Notes: a model not told the origin generated them from the letters alone. 34,775 nucleotides of DNA from Kiritimatiellia bacterium (GCA_017540905.1 JAFYAC010000057.1:1-34775), one strand, 5' to 3'. Shown: positions 24,076-33,580, counted from the stretch's first letter. Made by a program: numbers and translations.

Positions 24076-27000
24076 ATGAACGCATCATTCGTCCTCCACC
24101 GTTCCCGCTCCGTTTTGCTCGCGCTCTTCTGCCTCGCCGCAGCCGTCCCCCTTCCCTCCCTCGCCGCCAAGTCCACCCGTCCCGGAATGGGCGCCGTCCC
24201 CTACGCCGACGCGAAGGGCACCGGCACCACCTTCCGCGTGTGGGCCGGCGCCGCCAAGAAGGTCGAAGTCGCCGGCGACTTCAACGGATGGGGCCGCACC
24301 GCCCTCTCCTCCGAAGGCAACGGCATCTGGTCCGTGGACGTCCCCGGCGCGGGCCACGGGCAGAAGTACAAATTCATCCTCGACGGCGTCAACTGGCGCA
24401 AGGATCCGCGCGCCGTCCGCGTCTACTCCTCGGCCACCGACGCCGACTGCTTCATCTACGACCACTCCCTCTTCGACTGGGAAGGCGCCGAGCATGTCGT
24501 GGGAGGCACGGAAGGCTACCCCTGCATCTGGCGCAACGACCTCGTCGTCTACGAAATGCACGTCGGCTCCTTCAACGGCGAGGACTGGCTGCCATCGACC
24601 TTCGACGAAGCCATCGAGAAGATCCCGCACCTCAAGCACCTGGGCATATCCGCCGTCGAACTGATGCCGGTCGCCGAGTTCGCGGGCGACCGCTCGTGGG
24701 GGTACAATCCGGCCGACCTCTTCGCGCCCGAGTCGAGCCTCGGCGGCGCCGACGGCTTCAAGCGCTTCGTGAAGGCGTGCCACAAGGCGGGCATCGCGGT
24801 CATCGTCGACGTCGTCCACAACCACTACGGCCCGACCGACCTCGCCATCTGGCAGTTCGACGGCGCCGGCCCCAACGGCGGCATGTACTTCTACGACGAC
24901 GACCGCCGCTACACCGACTGGGGCGAGACCCGTCCCGACTACGGCAACACCAACGTCGCCGCCTTCGTCCGCGACCAGATCTTCTCGCTCGTCGAGGACT
25001 ACCACGTCGACGGCTTCCGCTGGGACAGCGTCTTCAACATCGCCTACTACGGCGGCTACAACCAGAATGCCGAAGGCGTCGCCCTGCTGGACGCCATCAA
25101 CACCGAGCTCAAGGACCGCTATCCCGACGTCTTCCGCATCGCCGAAGACAACGCCTTCGACGCGAACATGAACTTCGAGGCCCAGTGGCACCACGGCTCC
25201 CTCAACGACCTCCGCGCCCTCGCGACGGCATCGAGCGACTCCGACCGCAACATGGACGCCGTCGCCTACTACCTCATCGACCCCAACAACGTCGGCCTCC
25301 ACCAGGTCGTCTACGCCGAGAGCCACGACTCCTGCGGCGACCTCAACAACAAGCACCGCCTGCCGCGCGAAATCGACGGCGGCTCCCCGCAAGGCTACTG
25401 GGCCAAGAAGCGCGCCTTCCTGGCGAACGCCGTCGCCCTCGTCTCGCCGGGCATCCCCATGCTCTTCATGGGCAGCGAATACAACGAAGACTGGGACTTC
25501 TCCAACGACCACTCCCTCCGCTGGACCGGCCTCGCCGAAGAAAACGCCGGCATCGTCCAGATGTACGCCGACCTCATCGCCCTCCGCCGCAACGCCAAGG
25601 GCGTCACCGGCGCCCTCCGCGAGACCGGCAACGCCGCCTGGACCGTCCTCAACAACGACGGCAAGGTCGTCGCCGTCGCGCGCGGCGGCGGCCTCCTCCT
25701 CGTCTTCAACTGGAGCGCCACCGCCTACAAGCCCTACGACACCCTCAAATTCCCCGTCAAAGGCACCTGGCACTGCCTCTACAACTCCGACTCCCGCGCC
25801 TACGACCGCTCCTTCGGCGACGTCGGCCCCGCCGTCGGCGACACCGTGTCCGTCGGCGACACCCACATCTCCGCCGTCCCCCTCGGCGCCTACTCCCTCC
25901 AGGTCTGGGGCACCGCTCCCCTCCCCGCCGACGCCGCCGTCGCCTTCGACCCGCCCCTCCCCGACGGCTGCACGAACGTCACCATCGCCTTCGACCCCGG
26001 CGACGGCGCCCTCGCCGACGCCGACCCCGTCTACGCCCTCGTCGCCCCCAACGGCGATTGGTCCGAGACGAACGTCCTCACCCTCCCCATGGCCCGCGCC
26101 GGCTGCGGCGCCCAATGGACCTGCACCCTCGCCATCCCCGACGGAACCACCGCCCTCCACGTCTGCTTCCACGACCAAACCAAAACCCGTTGGGAAAACA
26201 ACTCCGGCGACAACTGGCTCTGCCCCGTCGCCAACTGCGGCGACCTCCCTTCCGCCGTCACCGCCACCCCCGCCCGCCCCACCGACGGCAGCACCTTCCG
26301 CCTGACCTACGAAGTCAACGCCGGCCCCCTCACCAACCGCCCCGCCGGCGCCGGCATCACCGCCCACGTCGGCTTCAACGGATGGTCCACATCCCGCGAC
26401 ATCCCCATGACCAACACCACCGGCGACCTCTGGGCGTGCGACGTCGAAATCCCGCTCGGCACCTGGTACATCCCCGTCTGCTTCTACTCCGGCGAAGGCG
26501 CCGACTCCGTCTGGGACAACAACAACGAAAAGAACTGGACCATCGCCGTCGCCATCGAAGACACTACCCCAGTGCCCGGCTTCGCCATTACAACCCCTTC
26601 GGCCTCCCCCGTCACCATCTCCAACGCCGCCGTCGCCGTCGCCGGAACCTCCACCAACTTCGTGGGCCCCCTCCTCTGGACCAACGACGCCAACGCCTCC
26701 GCCGCCACCCTCCTGCCCGGCGCCACCTGGACCGCCGACATCCCCCTCGCCCACGGCACCAACGTCATCCACTTCATCGCCCTCAACCCCAACGACGGCG
26801 CCGCCGACTCCGACTACACCGACTTCCATACCGGCGCCAACGGCGGCCATGGCTTCGCCCCTTGGGAGCTCGACATTCCCTCCGCCAACGCTGGCGTCTT
26901 CACCTCCGCCGCCGACGGCTGGGGCTTCTGGGCCAACTCCGGCGCCATGGTCGAAGCCACGCGCCCCTTCATCCACCCCCTCCAGCCGGGCGACACCGTC

Positions 27001-27690
27001 ACCTTCGGCATCCGCAACGGCTACATCGACGAAGGCGGCTCCGTCGGCTTCGGCTTCCGCAACGCCCACGGCCAGACCGCCCTCGAATGGTACTTCCAGG
27101 GCGGCACCGACGGCTACACCCTCAACGCCGCCGCCCGCACCACCAACGCCCTCCCCTTCACCGACCGCCTCCAGCGCATCGCCTTCACCCTGGGCCCCGA
27201 CTGGACCTACACCCTCTCCGTGGGCACCAACACCTGGACCGGGAACCTCAAGAACGCCAGCGTCGAGCGCATCGCCGCCGTCCGCTTCTGGAACTACACC
27301 GCCGGCGGCGGCTCCGACCACAATTTCTATGTCACCGACCTGGCCGTCACCTCCACCAACCCCCGCCTCGCCCCCGAACTCGCCCAGACCCTCACTGTCG
27401 TCCTCCCCGGCGCCCCGCCCCCCGTCATCATCACCCCCACCGCCGCAACCGTCGCCACCGACCCCGCCACCGGCGCCCCCCTCCTGACCGCCACCCTCGA
27501 CGCCGACGCCCCCGCCGCCCTCGCCGATTCCATCTGGTACGCCGTCGCCCTCGACCCCGAAACCCACACCTGGAACTGGATCCCCCTCCCCACCGCCAAC
27601 GTCACCCTCACCGGCTCCACCGTCACCCTCCGCTGCCCCGACCTCCCCACCGCCATCTACTCCCTCGGCAACCCACCCACCATCCCCTGA
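24076..27690 (+). CDS. Secreted CBM48-GH13 amylase/branching-like enzyme with starch-binding modules
   Basis: 1204 residues with a signal peptide (about 1-30). CBM48-type domain (about 45-125; FRVWAGAAKKVEVAGDFNGW) is followed by a GH13 barrel (about 150-560) with region I VIVDVVHNHYG, nucleophile Asp317 in GFRWDSV, acid/base Glu357 in RIAEDN, and His417/Asp418 in ESHDS. The C-terminal beta domain ends near 618. Two CBM25-like modules follow (about 623-720 and 730-830), each closing with a W-[ED]-N-N...NW motif, then a glucodextranase-B/Ig-like domain (about 835-925), a jelly-roll-like domain (about 925-1105) and a final beta domain. The CBM48-GH13 order resembles branching enzymes and malto-oligosyl trehalohydrolases, but the protein is exported, so a depolymerase or debranching role is likelier. 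ATG 24076 gives the cleanest signal peptide; ATG 24067 is an alternative. It follows the giant amylase by 193 nt. Confidence 0.92.
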   Translation: MNASFVLHRSRSVLLALFCLAAAVPLPSLAAKSTRPGMGAVPYADAKGTGTTFRVWAGAAKKVEVAGDFNGWGRTALSSEGNGIWSVDVPGAGHGQKYKFILDGVNWRKDPRAVRVYSSATDADCFIYDHSLFDWEGAEHVVGGTEGYPCIWRNDLVVYEMHVGSFNGEDWLPSTFDEAIEKIPHLKHLGISAVELMPVAEFAGDRSWGYNPADLFAPESSLGGADGFKRFVKACHKAGIAVIVDVVHNHYGPTDLAIWQFDGAGPNGGMYFYDDDRRYTDWGETRPDYGNTNVAAFVRDQIFSLVEDYHVDGFRWDSVFNIAYYGGYNQNAEGVALLDAINTELKDRYPDVFRIAEDNAFDANMNFEAQWHHGSLNDLRALATASSDSDRNMDAVAYYLIDPNNVGLHQVVYAESHDSCGDLNNKHRLPREIDGGSPQGYWAKKRAFLANAVALVSPGIPMLFMGSEYNEDWDFSNDHSLRWTGLAEENAGIVQMYADLIALRRNAKGVTGALRETGNAAWTVLNNDGKVVAVARGGGLLLVFNWSATAYKPYDTLKFPVKGTWHCLYNSDSRAYDRSFGDVGPAVGDTVSVGDTHISAVPLGAYSLQVWGTAPLPADAAVAFDPPLPDGCTNVTIAFDPGDGALADADPVYALVAPNGDWSETNVLTLPMARAGCGAQWTCTLAIPDGTTALHVCFHDQTKTRWENNSGDNWLCPVANCGDLPSAVTATPARPTDGSTFRLTYEVNAGPLTNRPAGAGITAHVGFNGWSTSRDIPMTNTTGDLWACDVEIPLGTWYIPVCFYSGEGADSVWDNNNEKNWTIAVAIEDTTPVPGFAITTPSASPVTISNAAVAVAGTSTNFVGPLLWTNDANASAATLLPGATWTADIPLAHGTNVIHFIALNPNDGAADSDYTDFHTGANGGHGFAPWELDIPSANAGVFTSAADGWGFWANSGAMVEATRPFIHPLQPGDTVTFGIRNGYIDEGGSVGFGFRNAHGQTALEWYFQGGTDGYTLNAAARTTNALPFTDRLQRIAFTLGPDWTYTLSVGTNTWTGNLKNASVERIAAVRFWNYTAGGGSDHNFYVTDLAVTSTNPRLAPELAQTLTVVLPGAPPPVIITPTAATVATDPATGAPLLTATLDADAPAALADSIWYAVALDPETHTWNWIPLPTANVTLTGSTVTLRCPDLPTAIYSLGNPPTIP

Positions 27691-27709
27691 CCTCCCTCCC
27701 GTCCCCGAC

Positions 27710-27811
27710 TTTTCCAACGATTGGAAAACTTTTTTCCAATGGTTGGAAAATTTCTCCGGTTTTTTCCAACGATTGGAACAAATTTTCGCCCATTTTCCAA
27801 TGATTGGAAAA
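27710..27811. repeat. Cluster of four TTTTCCAA-N3-TTGGAAAA palindromes
   Basis: Copies at 27710-27728, 27732-27750, 27762-27779 (last bases altered) and 27793-27811. The two 8-nt half-sites are invariant apart from the third copy's end, and only the 3-nt centre varies (CGA, TGG, CGA, TGA). Start-to-start spacing is 22, 30 and 31 nt. The cluster begins 20 nt after the second amylase stop. It could act as a multi-site operator, a terminator region or a dispersed repeat. It is the only AT-rich stretch nearby. Confidence 0.9.
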
Positions 27812-27897
27812 AATTTGGTTCTTCTGGAATTATAGTGGACGGGGCGGATTTCCGGGAGATCATGGAGAGATATTTGGAGAATGGAGAGTGCGCGAGC

Positions 27898-28440
27898 ATT
27901 CTCCCCCCTCCGAGAGGGGGGTGCCGCCCGGAGGAAGATGGCTTGTGGATTGCGAGTGCGGAGTGGAAGGAAAGGGCGGCGGGGGGAGTACTGCGGGGGG
28001 CCGTCGATGCAGGCTTCCGCATGGTCCATCCGCAGAGGGATTGGTTCGTTTCTTGCCGGTGGAAAGTCGTGCTTGCCGCGACGGCCAATCGCAGTACTCC
28101 CCCCGTCGCGGCCCCTGCCGCTTGTCTTTTGCCATGTATCATCCTTCCATTCATGGCCGCACCACCCCCCTCTCGGAGGGGGGCGGGTCCTCCCGCCCTT
28201 CTTGCTCCTTGCATTCGTGGAGTTCCATGGGTGGTGCCACTACATTCCCCGGAGTGCCAAACATGCGAAAGCATGAACTTACGCTCCACAGGCAACATAT
28301 CGGTCATGCCTGTTCGCGCTCCGGGAGTGCGAAGTCCCTCCCCCTTCCGGGAGGGGGGAGCCGCGCGGCGAATGCCGGGCGACCGGGTCGCCCAAGGAGA
28401 GCCGAAGAACAGCGCGGCGGGGGGAGTCCCGCAAGCCGCC
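27898..28440. repeat. Composite palindromic repeat island
   Basis: Three G/C-run hairpins of one type: 27902-27921, about 28164-28186 and about 28336-28360, each with a CCCCCCTC-x-GAGGGGGG-like stem. A 20-nt inverted repeat (27976-27995 with 28090-28109, one mismatch) is built on GGGGGGAGTACTGCG, and a further GCGGCGGGGGGAGT lies at about 28414. The 1144-nt gap between the second amylase and the SNF2 gene contains no believable gene; the open frames have no family character. Confidence 0.72.
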
Positions 28441-28599
28441 CGGTCGCTGCCTTCCGGCTTTGAGAAACCGCCCCTCACGTGCATGTCGCGAGATTAAGGA
28501 AAACACAATGAATTCCTTTTGATTCCAATACAGTTCCCCCTCATGAAACCCATCTCCGTCCGCGCTGGCGCGGGGGCCGGAGATTCGCCCCGAATGCGG

Positions 28600-28740
28600 A
28601 TCGGACAAGCCCCCCTTCCCCATCGAAAAACACATCTCCACTGGCCAATGCCCCTCCAAAAAACTCCCCCCAAAAAGCCTCCGTGTCTCCGTCCTCCGTT
28701 CCCTCCGTGTTTCGCGCCGCGGGCCCGTTTTCCAAGTGAG
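28600..28740. repeat. 'CGGAG' element, copy C, lacking its left arm
   Basis: Starts with an ATCGGACAAGCCC flank like that of copies A and B, but then jumps to the right half (CTCCGTGTCTCCGT... CCGTGTTTCGCGCCGC, then CCGTTTTCC and AATCCTTG). The left inverted-repeat arm is missing, as expected from an internal deletion. It lies directly upstream of the SNF2 gene promoter. Confidence 0.7.
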
Positions 28741-28774
28741 AATCCTTGTCCGGCCAACAGTCCCGACAAAACCC

Positions 28775-28802
28775 TTGCGGCCCCTGTGCCGCCGACTATA
28801 CT
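28775..28802 (+). promoter_or_regulatory. Promoter of the SNF2 gene
   Basis: TTGCGG (28775-28780), a 16-nt spacer and TATACT (28797-28802). It predicts a leader of about 25 nt before ATG 28835, which has no obvious Shine-Dalgarno sequence. Confidence 0.65.
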
Positions 28803-28834
28803 CGCCCGATCTCCACACAACGGACCCGACCACC

Positions 28835-31800
28835 ATGAAACAACCGCCCCCCTCCGCCCCCAACCAACCCGCCTCCCTGCCGCATCTCGGGGACATCCCG
28901 GACGACACCCTGCGGGTCCTCGCCACCTACCTCTTCCACACGCGCTGCCCGAACAGCTACCGCTGGCAGCTCTCCTCCATCCTCCGGGACGAATGGTCGC
29001 GCATCCTGCCGGACACCGCCATCCTCGACGCCTGCAAATTCCTCGCCGCCCGCGGGTGGCTCAAGCGGGACGGCCACGTGTCCTCGCTGTATCCGGGCAA
29101 TTTCCACGCCGACCCGCCCTCGCCGTCCGTGGCCCTCGCCGTGCTCGCCGAGCTGGAACAAGGCAACCTCCTCGGGGACCCGGCGAAAGACGACTTCCAC
29201 TGTTCGCAATCCTTCACGGCCTATCTCAAGGTGCTGCTGGCCTTCCTGCAAGGCGAGTCGCTGCTGGCCCCCTTTGGCAAGCATCCGCCCAAGCAGCGGG
29301 AAATCTGGTGGCTGGCGACCTTCCTGCTGGCCATGGCGCCGGACGACAAGCCCTTCCCCACCTTCCACCCCCCGGCGGACACCCCGGCGGAGCTCCTGCG
29401 CGTGCTGGCGGCGGACCGGTTCCAGCAGGGATGCGACTTCCTGCCGGTGCTGGAGACCTGGCGCAACCTGCTGGCAGACCCGATTTTCGCGAAAGCCTCC
29501 CTCCCGGCGGACCACGCCGAATACATGGCCCTCTGCCTGATGGCCGGGTGCCCCTCGTGGCTGGACGCACTCCCCGCGCAGCTGCCGCCGCCGGCCGCCG
29601 ACTTCCGGTCCGGCTGCAAGGCCTTGCTGGCGGGCGACGTGCAGGCCGCCGCGAAAGGCTTCGCCCAAATCGACGCCGAGTGCCCCCCCGGCCGCGCCGA
29701 CGAATACATCCCGCACGTCATAGCCACCCCCGCCTCGAACCTCCTCTCCCTCTTCGCCCAGGCGTTTTCGGGCAAGCCGGCCCAGACGCGCATCGCCCGC
29801 CTGGCCAAGCGCCTCGCCGAGCCGGCGACCTTCTCGGAATGGAGCCTGCCGCTGATCGCCCGCAACCTCCGCGCCTTCCGCCGCGAACACGCCGCCTCCT
29901 ACCGCCCGCTCTTCGATCCCGACGCCCCCCACCTGCCGCAGCACGACTTCGGCCCCCATCCCTGGGCCGAGGCGGGCGTGGCGGCCAGCGCGGCCCTCTC
30001 CGCCTACACCCGCGCCGAGGCGCAGGACCTGGCCCCGATGGCCCTGATTGCGGCCCGCCGCGCGGAGAAGCTCGGCCTGCCGACCCTGGCGGCGGCGTGG
30101 CTGTCGGCCTTTGCCTGGGCGATGCCCCCGGCCGACGCCGCCGAAGCCGCCAAGATGGCCGACCGCCTCAAGACCGCCGGCGCCGCCTGGTTCCGCCCCT
30201 GGGACGGCGCGGCGGCCAAGCCCTGGAAGCAGATCGTGCTCGCGCTGGGCCAAGCCCTGCCCCCGGCGGGGGCGGGCGGCGGTACGGGGCGCGCCGCGGC
30301 GGTGCGCGCGGGCCGCCTCGTCTGGCAAGTCGGCCTGGTGCGCAACGTCCTTGCGTCCAACGGCCACTGGTACAACCGCGAACCCCCGCAGCCCGGCGCC
30401 CTCTGCGACTGCATCGGCATCGCCGCCTTCCTGCGCGGCCCGCGCGCCCCCTCCGACGGCACCGCCGACCGCCCCCTGACCTACCGCGCCCTCCTTTCCG
30501 GCAAATACGACGCCATCCTCACCGACCCCGACCGCGCCCTCGTCGCGGCCCTCCGCTCCGTCTCCTCCGACCCCAAGCGCTACCCCGCCGCGACCGCCGA
30601 CGTCCTCGCCGCCCTCTGCGCCATCCCCGACCCCACCCGCGCCCCCACCACGCACGACACCTTCCCCGCCGACCCCGCCAAGGCCCTCCCCTGCGCCTTC
30701 GTGCGGCGCGACCTGCCCCTCTCCGCCAAATCCGCCCCCGGCGGCGGAATGGCCCTCGCCGTCGAGCCCTGGTGCATCGGCTTCCGCGGCGACGCCGCCA
30801 TCCTCTGCCTCGCCGAAGACGAATACGCCGTCATCCCCTTCCCGCGCGCCGCCCGGGCCACCCTCGACGTCTTCGCCAACTACGGCGACCCCGACCGCGG
30901 CACCCTGGACCTGCCCAAGGAAGCCCTGCCCGACCTCAAGCCCCTCCTGCCGCGCCTGGCCGCCCTCGCCCCCCTCCAGGGCGAACTCTCCGCGATGGGC
31001 GGCGACGCCGGCCTCCCGCGCCTCGACGGCGACCCCACCCCCCTCGTCCGCCTCCGCCTCGACGCCGGAACACTCACCCTGACCCTCCACGCCCGGCCCC
31101 TTGCCGGCAACCCCCTCGTCCTGGTGCCCGGCGCCGGCCAGCCCGAACGCCTCGTCGCGCACGACGGCAAATCCGCCATCCTCGTCCGCGACCTCGCCGC
31201 CGAAAAGAAAGGCGCCGCCGCCGTCCACGCCGCCCTCGCCGACTACGAAACCTGGGCCGCCTCCCCGACCCAGTGGGCCATCGACGACCTCCCCGCCATG
31301 CTCGGCGCCATCGACGCCCTCCGCGCCCTCGGCAAAACCGCGCGCCTCGAATGGCTCTCCCCGAAAAAACTCTCCGTCACCTCCCCCGTCCCCTCCTCCT
31401 GGCGCGTCACCGCCGCCGGCGGCGCCGACCGCTGGTTCACCGTCAAGGGCGACTTCCGCCTCGACGACGGCCGCGCCGCCACCCTCTCCGCCCTCATCGA
31501 CGCCTGGCAGCGCCGCACCGGCGAATACGTCCCCTTCGGCGACGACGCCTACATCCGCCTCACCTCCGCCCTGTCCCGCCGCCTCGAAGCCCTCGCCGCC
31601 GCCGCCCGCCCCGCCCCCGGCAAGGAAGGGCGCGACGGCGCCATCGCCCTCCCCCCCGCCGCCCTGCCCCTCCTCGACGCCGCCTTCGACCCCGCCGCCG
31701 ATGCCGCCGCCGGACTTTCCCTCCCCGCCCCCCTCGCCGACCGCGCCGCCGCCATCCGCGACGCCTTCGCCGCCTCCGTCCAGGTCCCCGCCCGCCTCAC

Positions 31801-33160
31801 CGCCGTCCTCCGCCCCTACCAGCACGACGGCTACCTCTGGCTCTCCCGCCTCGCCGCCGCCGGCCTCGGCTCATGCCTCGCCGACGACATGGGCCTCGGC
31901 AAGACCCTCCAGCTCATCGCCCTCCTCCTCGCCCGCGCCGCCGACGGCCCCTCCCTCGTCGTCGCCCCCGCCTCCGTCTGCGGCAACTGGCGCGGCGAAC
32001 TCCGCCGCTTCGCCCCCACCCTGCGCCCCATCATGGCCTGGGACGCCGATGCCGACGCCACCGACGCCGCCCTCGCCGCCGCCGGCCCCGGCGACATCGT
32101 CATCGCCGGCTACTCCCTCCTCTCCGCCCGCGCCGACGCCTTCGCCGCCCGCCCCTGGAACGGCGTCGTCCTCGACGAAGCCCAGGCCATCAAGAACGAA
32201 GACACCCTCCGCGCCCGCGCCGTCCGCCGCCTCTCCGCCCGCTTCCGCTGCGCCGCCACCGGCACCCCCGTCGAGAACCGCCTCGCCGACATCTGGTCCC
32301 TCTTCGAATTCCTCAACCCCGGCCTCCTCGGCACCCCCGCCGACTTCGCCCGCCGCTTCGCCGCCGACGGCCGCCCCGCGCCCGCCCTCAAGCGCCTCCT
32401 CGCCCCCCTCATCCTCCGCCGCCGCAAGCGCGACGTCCTCGACGACCTCCCCGCCAAGACCGAGATCACCCTCCCCGTCCTCCTCTCCGACGGCGAACGC
32501 GCCGGCTACGAAACCCTCCGCCGCCGCGCCCTCGAGAACCTCGACCGCACCGGCGGCAAAACCAACCGCATCAGCATCCTCGCCGAACTCACCCGCCTCC
32601 GCCGCTACTGCTGCCATCCCTCCCTCGTCCTCGGCCCCGGCTCCGGCATCCCCTCCGCCAAACTCGACACCCTCCTCCGCCTCCTCTCCACCCTCCGCGA
32701 AAACCGCCACCGCGCCCTCGTCTTCTCCCAATTCACCGACGGCCTGGCCATCGTCCGCCGCGCCCTCGACGGCGCCGGCCACACCCACCTCTACCTCGAC
32801 GGCCAGACCCCGTCCGCCGACCGCGCCCGCCTGGTGGACGCCTTCCAGCGCGGCGAAGGCGACTTCTTCCTCATCTCCCTCAAGGCGGGCGGACTCGGCC
32901 TCAACCTCACCGCGGCCGACTACGTCATCCTGCTCGATCCCTGGTGGAACCCGGCCGTCGAGAACCAGGCGGCCGACCGCGCCCACCGCATCGGCCAGAC
33001 CAACCCCGTCACCGTCTACCGCCTCATCGCCTCCGACACCGTCGAAGAGCGCGTCCTCGCCCTCCACGCCGAAAAGCGCGCCCTTTCCGCCGACCTCCTC
33101 GACGCCGCCTCCTCCGCCCCCGACCTCACCCCAGACCTCCTCCTCTCCCTCTTCCAGTAA
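28835..33160 (+). CDS. Large SNF2-family DNA-dependent ATPase (helicase-like)
   Basis: 1441 residues. The C-terminal ~450 form the SNF2 motor: LRPYQHDGYLWL (Q-like region), Walker A DMGLGKT (1018-1024), LVVAPASVCGNW (motif Ia), Walker B DEAQ (1114-1117), ATGTPVENR (motif III), LKAGGLGLNLTAADYV (motif V) and QAADRAHRIGQ (motif VI, about 1380-1390). It therefore should translocate on double-stranded DNA or remodel protein-DNA complexes, as HepA/RapA-like and other bacterial SNF2 proteins do. The ~950-residue N-terminal part is not recognised; it is helical and rich in Ala, Leu and Pro, with a beta-rich portion before the motor. It contains no SWIM zinc-finger pattern that I can see. The gene stands alone, with palindromic repeats on both sides. 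No nuclease or methylase accompanies it, so a defence role is not supported. Confidence 0.93.
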   Translation: MKQPPPSAPNQPASLPHLGDIPDDTLRVLATYLFHTRCPNSYRWQLSSILRDEWSRILPDTAILDACKFLAARGWLKRDGHVSSLYPGNFHADPPSPSVALAVLAELEQGNLLGDPAKDDFHCSQSFTAYLKVLLAFLQGESLLAPFGKHPPKQREIWWLATFLLAMAPDDKPFPTFHPPADTPAELLRVLAADRFQQGCDFLPVLETWRNLLADPIFAKASLPADHAEYMALCLMAGCPSWLDALPAQLPPPAADFRSGCKALLAGDVQAAAKGFAQIDAECPPGRADEYIPHVIATPASNLLSLFAQAFSGKPAQTRIARLAKRLAEPATFSEWSLPLIARNLRAFRREHAASYRPLFDPDAPHLPQHDFGPHPWAEAGVAASAALSAYTRAEAQDLAPMALIAARRAEKLGLPTLAAAWLSAFAWAMPPADAAEAAKMADRLKTAGAAWFRPWDGAAAKPWKQIVLALGQALPPAGAGGGTGRAAAVRAGRLVWQVGLVRNVLASNGHWYNREPPQPGALCDCIGIAAFLRGPRAPSDGTADRPLTYRALLSGKYDAILTDPDRALVAALRSVSSDPKRYPAATADVLAALCAIPDPTRAPTTHDTFPADPAKALPCAFVRRDLPLSAKSAPGGGMALAVEPWCIGFRGDAAILCLAEDEYAVIPFPRAARATLDVFANYGDPDRGTLDLPKEALPDLKPLLPRLAALAPLQGELSAMGGDAGLPRLDGDPTPLVRLRLDAGTLTLTLHARPLAGNPLVLVPGAGQPERLVAHDGKSAILVRDLAAEKKGAAAVHAALADYETWAASPTQWAIDDLPAMLGAIDALRALGKTARLEWLSPKKLSVTSPVPSSWRVTAAGGADRWFTVKGDFRLDDGRAATLSALIDAWQRRTGEYVPFGDDAYIRLTSALSRRLEALAAAARPAPGKEGRDGAIALPPAALPLLDAAFDPAADAAAGLSLPAPLADRAAAIRDAFAASVQVPARLTAVLRPYQHDGYLWLSRLAAAGLGSCLADDMGLGKTLQLIALLLARAADGPSLVVAPASVCGNWRGELRRFAPTLRPIMAWDADADATDAALAAAGPGDIVIAGYSLLSARADAFAARPWNGVVLDEAQAIKNEDTLRARAVRRLSARFRCAATGTPVENRLADIWSLFEFLNPGLLGTPADFARRFAADGRPAPALKRLLAPLILRRRKRDVLDDLPAKTEITLPVLLSDGERAGYETLRRRALENLDRTGGKTNRISILAELTRLRRYCCHPSLVLGPGSGIPSAKLDTLLRLLSTLRENRHRALVFSQFTDGLAIVRRALDGAGHTHLYLDGQTPSADRARLVDAFQRGEGDFFLISLKAGGLGLNLTAADYVILLDPWWNPAVENQAADRAHRIGQTNPVTVYRLIASDTVEERVLALHAEKRALSADLLDAASSAPDLTPDLLLSLFQ

Positions 33161-33220
33161 CCCCCGCCCCGTACCGCCCCGCTCCACCGCACATGGGTCA
33201 GGGCATAAAATCCAAGCTGG

Positions 33221-33453
33221 ATGGGACAACCCCGCCCGCTCTCCTTTTTCCTCTGCCTGCGGCGCAAAACACGGAGCGCGCGGAGGAAGGAGACACGGAG
33301 ATTTTCCAGGGAGGACCTTCGTATTTCCAAAAACGTCCCTCTCACGCGTTTGGCCGGCGTTTTCCGGGTGCGAAGTCTCCTCCAACAAACGCTCCATCCA
33401 AAATCTCTCCGTGTCTCCGTGCCTCCGTTCCCTCCGTGTTTCGCGCCGCAGGC
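33221..33453. repeat. MITE-like element with 'CGGAG' terminal inverted repeats, copy B
   Basis: About 233 bp, starting ATGGGACAACCCC. Left arm from 33255 (GCCTGCGGCGCAAAACACGG) and right arm ending 33453 are reverse complements with few mismatches. The interior matches copy A (for example CCAAAAACGTCCC and CTCCTCCAACAAAC). The gap 33161-33617 contains no gene apart from this element and an AT-rich stretch (33560-33580). Confidence 0.82.
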
Positions 33454-33580
33454 CCGTTTCCCAAAGTGTTTCCCAAAGACCAATCCTTGCCTGATCGGCC
33501 TTTCCCCCCGCCCCCATCCCGCCCCCATCCCGCTCCCCCCTTTTTTCCCGCCCCCCAAATATTAAAGATTACGAAAAACG

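Noticed and set aside
17175-24176. A 2333-codon open frame on the minus strand opposite the giant amylase
   Set aside because: It is the antisense shadow of a GC-rich gene with C-ending codons; its translation is low-complexity Val/Gly/Ala with no domain character, while the plus strand has clear GH13 motifs.
27710-27811. Possible CRISPR array
   Set aside because: The repeats are 19-nt perfect palindromes with spacers of only 3-13 nt, and no cas gene is present.
24085-28029. A 1314-codon minus-strand frame opposite the second amylase
   Set aside because: Gly/Val/Glu-rich shadow that also runs through the intergenic palindromes; no recognisable domain and no start signal.
27721-28497. A 258-codon frame in the repeat island
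   Set aside because: It starts inside the palindrome cluster and is a translation of hairpins; no promoter, Shine-Dalgarno sequence or family pattern.
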